A stretch of DNA of 64,000 nucleotides, from assembly GCF_014637725.1 (NCBI RefSeq), contig NZ_BMFC01000009.1, positions 1 to 64,000 of the forward strand, read 5' to 3'. The position numbers were made by a program, and so were the translations under genes. Origin of the DNA: Marivita lacus (GTDB lineage Bacteria; Pseudomonadota; Alphaproteobacteria; Rhodobacterales; Rhodobacteraceae). Every line of letters begins with the position of its first letter. Within the stretch, counting starts at the first letter, position 1. A model generated the notes under the pieces. The model did no database searches. It was not told the origin of the DNA and worked only from the letters and a program-made list of their open reading frames with translations. Shown piece after piece: positions 24,666-33,770 of the stretch.

Positions 24666-25838
24666 TCAGTCGTAGACGCGCGCGTCCTCGATCACCAAAC
24701 CGTCGCGCGGCAGGGCCCCCGGCGGCACCAGTTCGACCCGGCCCTTGAGCTTGAGTGTCTCGACGATGCTTGGCTCGAACCGCGCGGCGTCGTCTGTTGC
24801 GGTTTCGATCCGCACGGTCATCACGTCCATCTCGCCATCGCGGCTGGCCACGACGCGGGCACGGTCGATCTCGGCATGTTTGGCGACAAGCGCCGCCACC
24901 TGTTCGGGGCGCACGAACATGCCCTTGATCTTGGTGGTCTGGTCGGCGCGGCCCATCCAGCCCTTGATGCGCAGGTTGGTCCGTCCGCAAGGACTTTGGC
25001 CGGGCATCATCGCGCTGAGATCCCCGGTGGCAAAGCGCACCAGCGGGTAGTCGGGGTTGAGCGACGTAACCAGCACTTCGCCCACCTCGCCCATCGCGAC
25101 CGGATCGCCCGTGCCGGGCGTGACGATTTCCACGATCACGCCTTCGTCGATCACCATGCCTTCCATGGCTGGGGTCTCGTAGGCGATGTGGCCCACATCG
25201 GCGGTCGCATAGCATTGCAGGCAGGAAATGCCGCGATCTTTGTACCACTCGCGCAATGACGGGAACAAAGCTCCACCCGAAACCGCCGCCTTGACGATGC
25301 CAAGCGTGACACCCATCTCGTCGGCCTTTTCCAAGATCACCTTGAGGTAATCCGGCGTGCCCGCATAGGCAGTGACACCCACATCATGCGCCGCCTGCAC
25401 CTGCAACTCGGTCTGTCCGGTGCCCGCAGGCAGCACGACCGCGCCCACGGTGCGCGCGCCGTTTTCAAAGATCATGCCCGCAGGCGTCAGATGGTAGCCA
25501 AAGCAGTTCTGCACGATGTCGGTGGTGCCAAAGCCTGCCGCGTGCAGGAAGCGTCCCATGCGCCACCAGTCGCGGGTCACACCGCCGGGTTCATAGATCG
25601 GACCCGGCGACTGGAAGATATGCGCGAGGTTCGACACTGGAAGCCCGCCAAAGGGCGGATTGTCCTTTTGCCGCTGGCTCAGGTCGGACTTGCGCAGCAC
25701 CGGCAGCGCGGCAAGATCGGACAGGTCCGACAGCGGATCAATGCCATGCGCGGGCAAGAGCGCGTTGAGCGTCGCAAGCTGATCTGCCGCGCGTTGGTCG
25801 GCGCTTCGGGTTTCCAGATCGTCGAAATGGGAAGTCAT
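24666..25838 (-). CDS. Phenylacetate-CoA ligase family protein (AMP-forming)
   Basis: A 390-aa adenylating enzyme of the PaaK type, which joins an aryl or acyl acid to CoA with ATP. The conserved segments are VLRKSDLSQRQKDNPPFGG, FGYHLTPAGMIFENGA, CYATADVGHIAYE (near residue 212), PLVRFATGDLS and the C-terminal hinge RIKGWMGRADQTTKIKGMFVRPEQV. It closes the ABC importer operon, so its substrate is presumably the imported acid. The substrate cannot be read from sequence. Confidence 0.85.
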   Translation of the reverse strand: MTSHFDDLETRSADQRAADQLATLNALLPAHGIDPLSDLSDLAALPVLRKSDLSQRQKDNPPFGGLPVSNLAHIFQSPGPIYEPGGVTRDWWRMGRFLHAAGFGTTDIVQNCFGYHLTPAGMIFENGARTVGAVVLPAGTGQTELQVQAAHDVGVTAYAGTPDYLKVILEKADEMGVTLGIVKAAVSGGALFPSLREWYKDRGISCLQCYATADVGHIAYETPAMEGMVIDEGVIVEIVTPGTGDPVAMGEVGEVLVTSLNPDYPLVRFATGDLSAMMPGQSPCGRTNLRIKGWMGRADQTTKIKGMFVRPEQVAALVAKHAEIDRARVVASRDGEMDVMTVRIETATDDAARFEPSIVETLKLKGRVELVPPGALPRDGLVIEDARVYD

Positions 25839-25880
25839 GGCATTCGGCCTTGTGTGATCGGTTCAGATTGGGACGTTGGG

Positions 25881-26705
25881 TTACGCCAGCCAGCGCTTGC
25901 GTCGGCGATAGCTGCGCACGTTGCGGAAGGATTTGCGGCCTTCGTCGGACACTCCCAGATAGAATTCCTTGACGTCCTGGTTCTCGCGCAATTCGGAGGC
26001 GGGGCCGTCCATCACGACGCGCCCGTTTTCAAGGATGTACCCCTCGTGGGCATAGCGCAGGGCGACATTGGTGTTCTGTTCGGCCAGAAGGAAGGACACG
26101 CCTTCATTCTCGTTCACCGATTTCACGATCTCGAAGATCTGTTCGACCAGCTGCGGCGCAAGTCCCATCGACGGCTCGTCCAGCAGGATCGTCTGGGGCC
26201 GCGACATCAGCGCGCGCCCGATCGCGGTCATCTGTTGTTCACCGCCGGAGGTATAGCCAGCCTGCGATTTGCGGCGTTCCTTGAGGCGTGGAAAATACGA
26301 ATAGACCAGTTCAAGGTCGTTCTGGATCGCCGCCTTGCCATCCTTGCGCGTGTAGGCTCCGGTCAGCAGGTTCTCCTCGACCGTGAGGTGGCCGAAACAG
26401 TGCCGGCCCTCCATCACCTGGATCACCCCGCGCTTGACCAGCGCGGCCGGGTCCAGATCCTGCACACGTTCGCCCTGATAGAGGATCGACCCCTTGGTGA
26501 CCTCACCGCGTTCGGAGTGCAACAGGTTGGAGATGGCCTTGAGCGTCGTGGTCTTGCCTGCGCCATTGCCCCCGAGAAGGGCTGTGATGCCGCCTTTCTT
26601 CACGGTCAGGCTCACACCTTTCAGAACGAGGATCACGTGATTGTAGATCACCTCGATATTGTTGACCTCAAGCAGGGTCTCGTTCGTGCGTGTGGCATCC
26701 AGCAT
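25881..26705 (-). CDS. ABC importer ATP-binding protein, LivF type
   Basis: A 274-aa ATPase of the branched-chain amino-acid-type (HAAT) importers. Walker A is GGNGAGKTTTLKAI near residue 45, the signature TSGGEQQMTAIGRAL near 155 and Walker B TILLDEPSMGLAP near 174. The Q-rich start and SLTVKKGGITALLGG wording are typical of LivF. It powers the two permeases encoded upstream and lies between the binding protein and the PaaK-like ligase, all on the minus strand. Confidence 0.9.
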   Translation of the reverse strand: MLDATRTNETLLEVNNIEVIYNHVILVLKGVSLTVKKGGITALLGGNGAGKTTTLKAISNLLHSERGEVTKGSILYQGERVQDLDPAALVKRGVIQVMEGRHCFGHLTVEENLLTGAYTRKDGKAAIQNDLELVYSYFPRLKERRKSQAGYTSGGEQQMTAIGRALMSRPQTILLDEPSMGLAPQLVEQIFEIVKSVNENEGVSFLLAEQNTNVALRYAHEGYILENGRVVMDGPASELRENQDVKEFYLGVSDEGRKSFRNVRSYRRRKRWLA

Positions 26706-26777
26706 GATTTTACCAATTGATAAAATTTCAGGGAAGCCCCCGGCGACGGGCTGCGCCGCCGGGAGTACGGTGCGGTC

Positions 26778-28076
26778 TTAGTTGCTGACCGAGCACTCTT
26801 CGTTTCTGTCCCAAGGCGCGTTCGAGGTCGCATATTCCTCGGCCGCGTTCTGGATCAGGTCTGCATAGGCATCGACATTCGGCATGATGAGATCAGACGC
26901 CTTGACGAACTTGGCGCCGTCCCATTCGAGCATCCAGCCACCCGAATGACCGGTGTGGTTGGCGCAGGAGGTCGAGAACGGCGGCACCATGCCTTCCATG
27001 CCGAGCTCCACGATCCGCTCCTGGGTGAGGTTGATGTTTTCCAGACCCCAGCGCAGCTGCGTCGCGTCGATGTCAGCCGTGCCGAAGTTTTCCTGCGCGT
27101 TCTTGATGCCTTCGGCGAGGATCGCCGACATCACGAGACCCCGGCCGTAGAACACGCCCTGCATCTCTTCTTCGTTGGTCTGGCTCAGACCCGCGTCGAT
27201 GACATGCTCCTTGATCTCTTTCATCAAAGGCGCGTCGAGGTTCGGGAAGGACCAGGAAATCGACTTGTAGCCCTTGCCGTCCTCACCGACGAGCTTCAGG
27301 TCCGCATCGTGACCAGCCCACCAGACGCCGACAAAGTTTTCCATCGGGAACTTGGTCTTGACCGCTTCGGTGATGGCACCGGCGTTCATCGCACCCCAGC
27401 CCCACATCACGACGTAGTCGGGACGTTCACGGCGGATTTGCAGCCACTGAGCGGACTGGTTCTGCATCTCGTTGAGACCGACCGGGATCGGCAGCAATTC
27501 AAAGCCCTTGTTCTCGGCGTGCATTTCCATCACCGGCAGGGGTTCCTTGCCGAAGGGGTGGTCAAGGTGAAGGAACGCGATCTTCTTGCCCTCGAGCGAT
27601 CCTTCCGCTTCGAGGTGCTGGATGATCATGTCGGCACCATCCCAGTAACCGGCAGGCATGTTGAACGCCCACTGGAACACGGTGCCATCGGCCATCGGCG
27701 AGAAACCATAACCGGGAGCCAGGATCGGAATCTCGTCGACGTTGGTCTTGGGCAGAACCTGAAGCGTGATGCCGGTGGACCAGGGTTGCGTCACGATGGC
27801 CTCGCCCTTGGTCTTTTCATAGCATTCCACGCCCTTTTCAGTGGAATAGCCGGTCTCGCATTCCTCGAAGTCGATCGTTGCGCCACCAATGCCGCCATCG
27901 CGCTGATTGAGCATGGTCATGTAATCCGCCTGACCGTTCATCAGGGGAATCCCTGTGGCCGCAAAGGGCCCGGTCCGGTACGCGAGGTTCGGCGTATAGA
28001 GCTCTTGTGCAACGGCCGCCGTGCCAATCACGGTGCCAAGCGCTGCTGCTACTGCCAGTTTGGTAAAGTGTTTCAT
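26778..28076 (-). CDS. ABC importer periplasmic substrate-binding protein (Liv type)
   Basis: A 432-aa exported protein with a Sec signal peptide (MKHFTKLAVAAALGTVIGTAAVA). The mature part is a type I periplasmic binding protein, with MLNQRDGGIGGATIDF near residue 60, GKKIAFLHLDHPFGKEPLPVME near 166 and a late VPPFSTSCANHTGHSGGWMLEWDG. Family proteins bind amino acids, urea, aromatic acids or fatty acids. The two CoA ligases in the operon point to an organic acid rather than an amino acid. Start 28076 is set by the signal peptide. Confidence 0.88.
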   Translation of the reverse strand: MKHFTKLAVAAALGTVIGTAAVAQELYTPNLAYRTGPFAATGIPLMNGQADYMTMLNQRDGGIGGATIDFEECETGYSTEKGVECYEKTKGEAIVTQPWSTGITLQVLPKTNVDEIPILAPGYGFSPMADGTVFQWAFNMPAGYWDGADMIIQHLEAEGSLEGKKIAFLHLDHPFGKEPLPVMEMHAENKGFELLPIPVGLNEMQNQSAQWLQIRRERPDYVVMWGWGAMNAGAITEAVKTKFPMENFVGVWWAGHDADLKLVGEDGKGYKSISWSFPNLDAPLMKEIKEHVIDAGLSQTNEEEMQGVFYGRGLVMSAILAEGIKNAQENFGTADIDATQLRWGLENINLTQERIVELGMEGMVPPFSTSCANHTGHSGGWMLEWDGAKFVKASDLIMPNVDAYADLIQNAAEEYATSNAPWDRNEECSVSN

Positions 28077-28137
28077 GGTTGTCCTCCCATTGGAACGTTC
28101 ATGTTTTTCGGTTCTTGGTCTTGGGCCGCCCCCCGCC

Positions 28138-29367
28138 TCAGTGCGGGAAGGGCCAGATGATGAGTTTTTCACGGATCAGACGCCAAAGCTGGTTCAACCC
28201 GTGCGGCTCGATGATCAGGAAGAAGATGATCAGCGCCCCGATGATCATGACATTGATGTGCTCGATCATCGCGGATTCGATGCGGAAGCCGTGCAACTGT
28301 GCATAGCCATAGATCAGCGTCACTGCGCCAAAGCCAATCGCCGCTCCCATGCCCCAGAGGTTGCGCGCGACCCCGAAAAGGAAGGTCGCCACCGCAATCA
28401 GCACGATCAGCAGAATGGCCGATCCTGTGGACATCTCGAACACCTGCGTGCCAGCCACGACGTTCAGCACGACAGGCAGGCCGACGATCAGGATCGCGCC
28501 GAGGTAGTTGCCCATGATGGACCCCAGACCGCCGATGATCGCGATGAACAACACCTGGAAAGACAATTGGATGTAGAAGACGTTCGGTTCCGCAGCGCCT
28601 TTCCACATGAAGACATACAGCGCCCCCGCAACGCCCACGATATAGGATGACACCGCAAAGGCTGTCAGCTTCGACTTAAGCAGGTTGATCCCGATGAGTT
28701 CCGCCGCGATGTCCATATCGCGGGTGGCCTTCCAGGTTCGGCCGAGGTTGCCGCGTGTCAGGTTGATGCAGAGCACTGTCAGCAGCGTCACGACGAACAG
28801 GACGATGTAGTATTCGGTAATGGAGGCCGCCTGCGGACCCATCACAAAGATGCCGAAAGCCTCGGAGTTCGGCACTTGGATCGCCCCGGACGCGTTGTAA
28901 TTGTAAAGCCACGACCACTTCTCGAACAGCCATGCGAGAAAGAACTGCGCCGCCAGCGTTGCAATGGCGAGATAGAAGCCCTTGATGCGCAGCGACGGGA
29001 TACCGAATGCGACCCCAATGCCCGCGCTGAAGAAGCCCGACAGCAGAATGGCGATGACCGGGTTCAGCTCGGGGAAGATGGTTATGATCTTGTAGCACGC
29101 ATAGGCGCCGACCCCCATGAAGGCCCCGGTGCCAAGGCTCAACTGACCGGCAAAGCCCGTCAGGATGTTCAGCCCCATCGCCGCCAGCGCATAGATCAGG
29201 ATCGGGATCAGCAGGGTCTGGACGGTGAATTCCGACGCCGTCATCGGAAAGATCACCCAACCGAAGATCAGGATGATGCCCAGCAGAAACGCATCCTGCC
29301 GAACCGGGAACAGGGCCTGATCGGCGATGTAACTCGTCTTGAACTGGCCAGCCGTGCGGTACAGCAT
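28138..29367 (-). CDS. ABC importer permease, LivM type
   Basis: A 409-aa multi-spanning permease of the branched-chain amino-acid importer family, with 8-10 hydrophobic helices, for example FLLGIILIFGWVIFPM, TLLIPILIYALAAMGLNILTGFAG and VLFIAIIGGLGSIMGNYLGAILIVGLPVVL. The sequence NILTGFAGQLSLGTGAFMGVGAYA (near residue 69) is the LivM cytoplasmic loop that meets the ATPase. The start overlaps the stop of the 79-aa membrane protein, a sign of coupled translation. It pairs with the LivH-type permease. Confidence 0.9.
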   Translation of the reverse strand: MLYRTAGQFKTSYIADQALFPVRQDAFLLGIILIFGWVIFPMTASEFTVQTLLIPILIYALAAMGLNILTGFAGQLSLGTGAFMGVGAYACYKIITIFPELNPVIAILLSGFFSAGIGVAFGIPSLRIKGFYLAIATLAAQFFLAWLFEKWSWLYNYNASGAIQVPNSEAFGIFVMGPQAASITEYYIVLFVVTLLTVLCINLTRGNLGRTWKATRDMDIAAELIGINLLKSKLTAFAVSSYIVGVAGALYVFMWKGAAEPNVFYIQLSFQVLFIAIIGGLGSIMGNYLGAILIVGLPVVLNVVAGTQVFEMSTGSAILLIVLIAVATFLFGVARNLWGMGAAIGFGAVTLIYGYAQLHGFRIESAMIEHINVMIIGALIIFFLIIEPHGLNQLWRLIREKLIIWPFPH

Positions 29368-29606
29368 CAGGCGGTCTCCTCTTCAATGATCACCGCACGG
29401 TTGCGCGGCTTGGCGTATCCGGTGACCTCCGAGTGGCGGATCAGCCAGAAATAGGCCCAGAACCCGGCAGCGCCTCCGGCAGCGGCCAGCAGGATCGCTA
29501 TGACGGTCTGGTTGCCCGCCCCGGCCCCGCTCGCCAGCGCGAGATAGCCGAAGGCCCAGAAGCCGGACCAGGCGATGACGTTCAGAACTGCGATCAGTTT
29601 GGCCAT
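29367..29606 (-). CDS. Small two-helix membrane protein inside the ABC importer operon
   Basis: A 79-aa protein with two hydrophobic helices (about residues 4-26 and 33-55) and a charged, basic-then-acidic tail ending EEETA. I do not recognise a named family. It overlaps the LivM start by a few bases and follows the LivH-type gene by 76 nt, so it is almost certainly co-transcribed with the importer. It might be an accessory subunit or small regulator of the transporter; that is only an inference from position. Confidence 0.75.
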   Translation of the reverse strand: MAKLIAVLNVIAWSGFWAFGYLALASGAGAGNQTVIAILLAAAGGAAGFWAYFWLIRHSEVTGYAKPRNRAVIIEEETA

Positions 29607-29634
29607 GTGAATTTACCTTCGATCTTTTCGTAGA

Positions 29635-29650
29635 CCGGGCGATTGCCCGG
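29635..29650. repeat. Copy of a dispersed 16-nt palindrome
   Basis: CCGGGC-GATT-GCCCGG lies between the LivH-type and 79-aa protein genes. It and the following CACCC match, with one change, the element at 8630-8650; a third copy is at 41909. Within the operon it could form an RNA hairpin that sets differential expression of the two parts. Confidence 0.55.
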
Positions 29651-29682
29651 CACCCCTTGTGAACAGCGCGCCCCGCGCCGCC

Positions 29683-30636
29683 CTAGACCCTTTCGATGAT
29701 CCGCTCACCGAACAGACCCTGCGGACGGAACAGGAGCACGATCAGCGCCAGCACGAAGGCGAACCATGTCTCGGTGTTTCCCCCCAGAAGCGGCTGCCCC
29801 CAGTAGATCTCGAACAGCTTTTCCAGGATGCCGATCATGAGCCCGCCGACGATGGCCCCGGTGATCGATTCCAGCCCGCCCAGCATCAGCACCGGCAGCG
29901 CCTTGTACGCGATCACCTCGAGCGCAAAGCTCACCCCCGCGCGTGCACCCCAGGCAATGCCCGTGACCAAAGCGATGATGCCCGCGATGAACCAGACCAG
30001 CACCCAGATCGTCTGGAGGCTGATGCCCACCGACAGCGCCGCCTGATGATCGTCGCCCAGCGCCCGGATCGCCCGGCCCATCTGCGTGTAGTTGAGGAAG
30101 GCCAGCAGCGCGAGCACCAGCAGGGTCGCCACGATCACCACGGTGATGTCGAGATGCTGCAGGATCAGCAGACCGCCGAACGGCTCGAGCACAGTGTCAC
30201 CTGTGGGGATGCCCAGTTCCTCGGTGATCATCACCTTGTTTTCACCGCCGAAAATGGTCTCGCCCAAACCGATCAGGAACAGCGTGATCCCGATGGTGGC
30301 CATGAAGAGGATGATGTCAGGCTGCCCGACAAGAGGCCGCAGCACCACGCGTTCGATGACCACCGCCAACACGAACATGACGACCAGCGTCAACCCGACG
30401 CTGAGCCATGCCGGCACACCCATGGCGAACAGGCCCACCAGCGTCAGAGCGGCGAACACCACCATGATGCCCTGGGCGAAGTTGAAGATGCGCGAGGACC
30501 GGAAGATCAGCACGAATCCCAGCGCGATGAGCGCATAGAGGATGCCCGAAACCAGCCCTTCCCACAGCACCTGCATCAGGAAATCCGGGGCCTCGACCAT
30601 GTCCACGAATGGCGCGATGAAGATGTCGTTCAGCAT
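29683..30636 (-). CDS. ABC importer permease, LivH type
   Basis: A 317-aa permease with about eight membrane helices. The opening LWEGLVSGILYALIALGFVLIFRSSRIFNFAQG (residues 24-56) is the signature of LivH. The central LGDDHQAALSVGISLQTIWVLVWF block is the cytoplasmic coupling region. It works with the LivM-type permease in one channel. Start 30636 lies 11 nt after the LivG-type stop, within the operon. Confidence 0.9.
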   Translation of the reverse strand: MLNDIFIAPFVDMVEAPDFLMQVLWEGLVSGILYALIALGFVLIFRSSRIFNFAQGIMVVFAALTLVGLFAMGVPAWLSVGLTLVVMFVLAVVIERVVLRPLVGQPDIILFMATIGITLFLIGLGETIFGGENKVMITEELGIPTGDTVLEPFGGLLILQHLDITVVIVATLLVLALLAFLNYTQMGRAIRALGDDHQAALSVGISLQTIWVLVWFIAGIIALVTGIAWGARAGVSFALEVIAYKALPVLMLGGLESITGAIVGGLMIGILEKLFEIYWGQPLLGGNTETWFAFVLALIVLLFRPQGLFGERIIERV

Positions 30637-30646
30637 GCCTGCTCCT

Positions 30647-31459
30647 TCAATGTGGGACGCCCAGATAGGCGTCGATCACATCCTGATTGTTGCGCACCTC
30701 GTCCGGGGTGCCGTCGCCGATCTTCTTGCCGTAATCCATGACGACCACGCGGTCGCTCAGGTCCATCACGACCCCCATGTCATGTTCGATCAGGCAGATC
30801 GTTGTTCCGAATTCGTCGTTCACATCGAGGATGAAGCGGCTCATGTCCTCTTTTTCCTCGACGTTCATGCCCGCCATCGGTTCGTCCAGCAGGAGCAGTG
30901 ACGGCTCGGCCGCCAGCGCCCGCGCCAGTTCGACCCGCTTTTTCAGACCGTAGGGCAGACGCCCCACCGGGGTCTTGCGGATGTTCTGGATCTCGAGAAA
31001 GTCGATCACCCGCTCGACCTTTTCGCGGTTCTCCATTTCCTCGTTGCGCGCCTTGCCCCACCAGAGCGCCTGGCTGACGACGCCCGCGTTCATGTGGGTC
31101 AGGCGACCGGTCATGACATTGTCGAGCACCGTCATCCCTTCGAAGAGCGCGATGTTCTGGAAGGTCCGCGCGACACCCTGCCGGGCCACCTCGTAGGGTT
31201 TCATCGGCGGGCGCTTGGCACCCTGGTACCAGACCTCACCCTCGGAGGGCGTGTAGAAGCCGGAAATGACGTTGAGCATCGAGGACTTGCCCGCGCCGTT
31301 CGGCCCGATGATCGCGCGCACCTCGCCTTCGTGAATGTCGAACGAGATGTCCTGAATCGCCACCACGCCGCCGAAGCGCAAGGTGATGTTGCGCATCTCC
31401 ATGAGGGTGCCGCCGATCTGACGCCCGTCGGCGGTGACGTATCCTTCGGTGTCTTTCAT
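30647..31459 (-). CDS. ABC importer ATP-binding protein, LivG type
   Basis: A 270-aa ATPase. Walker A GPNGAGKSSMLNVISGFY lies near residue 56 and Walker B SLLLLDEPMAGMN near 185; the LPYGLKKRVELARALA segment is the LivG form of the ABC signature. Met at 31459 was chosen because GGGAG stands 7 nt upstream; a start 36 nt further up lacks a good site. It partners the LivF-type ATPase. Confidence 0.9.
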   Translation of the reverse strand: MKDTEGYVTADGRQIGGTLMEMRNITLRFGGVVAIQDISFDIHEGEVRAIIGPNGAGKSSMLNVISGFYTPSEGEVWYQGAKRPPMKPYEVARQGVARTFQNIALFEGMTVLDNVMTGRLTHMNAGVVSQALWWGKARNEEMENREKVERVIDFLEIQNIRKTPVGRLPYGLKKRVELARALAAEPSLLLLDEPMAGMNVEEKEDMSRFILDVNDEFGTTICLIEHDMGVVMDLSDRVVVMDYGKKIGDGTPDEVRNNQDVIDAYLGVPH

Positions 31460-31514
31460 TGCACTGCTCCCTTGGCAAATGCCACTGGGCTCCATGATTT
31501 CTTAAGGGTTTGCG

Positions 31515-31536
31515 AGAATCTTCGTACGAAGATTCT
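31515..31536. repeat. 22-nt perfect palindrome between importer and CoA ligase genes
   Basis: The half site AGAATCTTCGT is followed directly by its complement, making a 22-nt perfect palindrome. It lies in the 130-nt gap between the AMP-dependent ligase and the LivG-type gene. No T tract follows on either side, so it is not an intrinsic terminator. It may be an operator, a dispersed repeat or an RNA processing hairpin. Confidence 0.55.
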
Positions 31537-31589
31537 TGGCGTTGCCCATAAAATTCTGGGAGCGACCGTCAGTGACATGACCAATCCCA

Positions 31590-33563
31590 TCACTCCGCTG
31601 CCAGCTTCTGCGGGGTCACCGGCACCACCTTGGCATCGCGAATCTCCAGCGTCGCCTTGATCTTGCCCTTGCGCCCGTCTTCGTAGGTCACTTCGGTTTC
31701 CGTGTAGACCGTGTCCGACCCGTCATAGAGCGCGTTGACCAAATCCTCGAACTTCTCGCCGATGATCTTGCGGCGCACCTTGCGGGTGCGGGTCAATTCG
31801 CCATCATCCGCGTCCAACTCCTTGTGCAACACGAGGAAGCGATGCACCTGGCAGCCCGACAACATCTCGTCCTGCGCGATGCTCGCGTTGACCTCTTCGA
31901 TATGCGCCTGGATCGTGTCGAGCACCTGCTTGTGCCCGGCCAGTTCCTGGTAGGACGCATAGGCGATGTTGTTGCGTTCCGCCCAATTGCCCACCGCGGC
32001 AAGGTCGATATTGATGAAGGCACAGCAGCGGTCGCGCCCGGAGCCGAACACCACGGCCTCGAGGATGTTGGGATAGAACTTGAGCTTGTTCTCGACATAT
32101 TTCGGCGCGAACATCGCGCCATTTGCCATCGCTCCCACATCCTTGGCGCGGTCGATGATGCGCAGATGGCCGGTCGACTCCTCGATGAAGCCCGCGTCCC
32201 CCGTGGCGACCCAGCCCTCGGCATCCTTGGTATCGGCGGTCGAGTCGGCGTTCTTGTAATACTCCACAAACACGCCCGGTGACCGGTAATACACCTCGCC
32301 GCTGTCCGAGATGCGGATTTCGACGCCGGGTGACGGCACACCCACCGTATCCGACCGGACCTCGCCATCGGGTTGCTGGGTGATGAACACCGACGCTTCG
32401 GTCTGGCCGTAAAGCTGCTTCAGATTGATGCCCAAAGAGCGATAGAAATCAAAGATTTCCGGCCCGATCGCCTCGCCCGCCGTGTAGCCGACGCGCACTT
32501 TCGAAAAGCCCAGCGCGTTCTTGAGAGGACCGTAGACCATGATCTCGCCCACGCGGTATTTCAGCCGGTCCAGCAGCCCCACATCGTGCCCGTCCAGAAT
32601 GGCCGGACCGACCTTGCGGGCATGCGCCATGAAATAATCAAACGTCTTTTTCTTGAACGCGCCCGCATCCTCCATCCGGATCATGATCTGCGTCAGCTGC
32701 GTCTCGAACACGCGCGGCGGGGCGAAATAATAGGACGGCGCGATCTCGCGCAGGTCGGTCATCATGGTCTCGGGGCTTTCGGGGCAATTCACGCAAAAGC
32801 CCGACCAATAGGCCTGCCCGATGGAAAAGATGAAATCGCCGACCCAGGCCATCGGCAGATAGGCCAGAACCTCGTCATCGACCTTGAGGTGATCGAACTC
32901 GGACGACGCCTTGGCGGTCTCGATGATGTTGCGGTTCGACAGGACCACGCCCTTGGGCTTGCCGGTCGTGCCGGAGGTGTAAAGCATCACGCAGGTGCTG
33001 TCATAATCAAGCTTGGCGGTGCGCGCCTTCAGTTCCTTGGAGAACTCGTCACGGGCGGTGCGACCTTGTTTCTGCACATTGCTGAACTCGTGCAGCCGGG
33101 TGTGATCGTATTTCCGCAAACCCCGGGCGTCGAGGTAGATCATGTGCTCGAACTGATGCAGGCGGTCCTGCACCTCGATCACCTTGTCGACCTGTTCCTG
33201 GTCGCTGACGATGGCAAAACGCGCACCGCAATGATCGAGCACGTATTCCATCTCTTCGGCAACAGCGTCCTGATAAAGCGGCACCGGGATCGCGCCCACG
33301 GACTGCGCGGCAACCATCGACCAATAGAGATAGGGCCGGTTGCGTCCGATGATGGCAATGAAATCGCCCTCGTTCACGCCCAGGTTCAAAAGACCCAGCG
33401 CCAAAGCTTCGATCTCCTTGGACGTTTCGGCCCAGGACCAGCTTTGCCAAATGCCGTATTCCTTTTCGCGATAGGCAGGCGAACGGCCATATTGCGATAC
33501 ATTGCGCGCCAACAGCGCTGGAACCGAGCGCAGACCTTCTGCGCCCTTGGTCATGTGTGCCAA
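31590..33563 (-). CDS. AMP-dependent long-chain acyl-CoA synthetase family protein
   Basis: A 657-aa ANL-superfamily ligase. The P-loop is MLYTSGTTGKPKGVVLSNRN near residue 195, followed by AYLPMAWVGDF and the adenylate-binding YGQTEASVF near 390; the hinge region is GWVATGDAGFIEESTGHLRIIDRAKD near 450. It forms acyl-AMP, then acyl-CoA, from a fatty or related acid. It heads the importer operon. The start may be TTG at 33563, well placed 7 nt after GGAGG, or ATG at 33554. Confidence 0.88.
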   Translation of the reverse strand: MAHMTKGAEGLRSVPALLARNVSQYGRSPAYREKEYGIWQSWSWAETSKEIEALALGLLNLGVNEGDFIAIIGRNRPYLYWSMVAAQSVGAIPVPLYQDAVAEEMEYVLDHCGARFAIVSDQEQVDKVIEVQDRLHQFEHMIYLDARGLRKYDHTRLHEFSNVQKQGRTARDEFSKELKARTAKLDYDSTCVMLYTSGTTGKPKGVVLSNRNIIETAKASSEFDHLKVDDEVLAYLPMAWVGDFIFSIGQAYWSGFCVNCPESPETMMTDLREIAPSYYFAPPRVFETQLTQIMIRMEDAGAFKKKTFDYFMAHARKVGPAILDGHDVGLLDRLKYRVGEIMVYGPLKNALGFSKVRVGYTAGEAIGPEIFDFYRSLGINLKQLYGQTEASVFITQQPDGEVRSDTVGVPSPGVEIRISDSGEVYYRSPGVFVEYYKNADSTADTKDAEGWVATGDAGFIEESTGHLRIIDRAKDVGAMANGAMFAPKYVENKLKFYPNILEAVVFGSGRDRCCAFINIDLAAVGNWAERNNIAYASYQELAGHKQVLDTIQAHIEEVNASIAQDEMLSGCQVHRFLVLHKELDADDGELTRTRKVRRKIIGEKFEDLVNALYDGSDTVYTETEVTYEDGRKGKIKATLEIRDAKVVPVTPQKLAAE

Positions 33564-33770
33564 AACTTTTCCTCCCGTTGCCCGGGTCTTCCCCGAACGG
33601 ATCGCTTTGCGCGACTCTGTCTCAAGATTGGACAGATGGCAGGGTGGGGGTCAACTTTTTCCTGAAGTTTTCTCAATCCCAACGAATTGTAACAGCGGAC
33701 CGCACGGTCTTTGCGTCGCGCGGATCCGGTGCTAGCCAGAACAAGGCAGACCCATTTTCGGACCCGTTTC

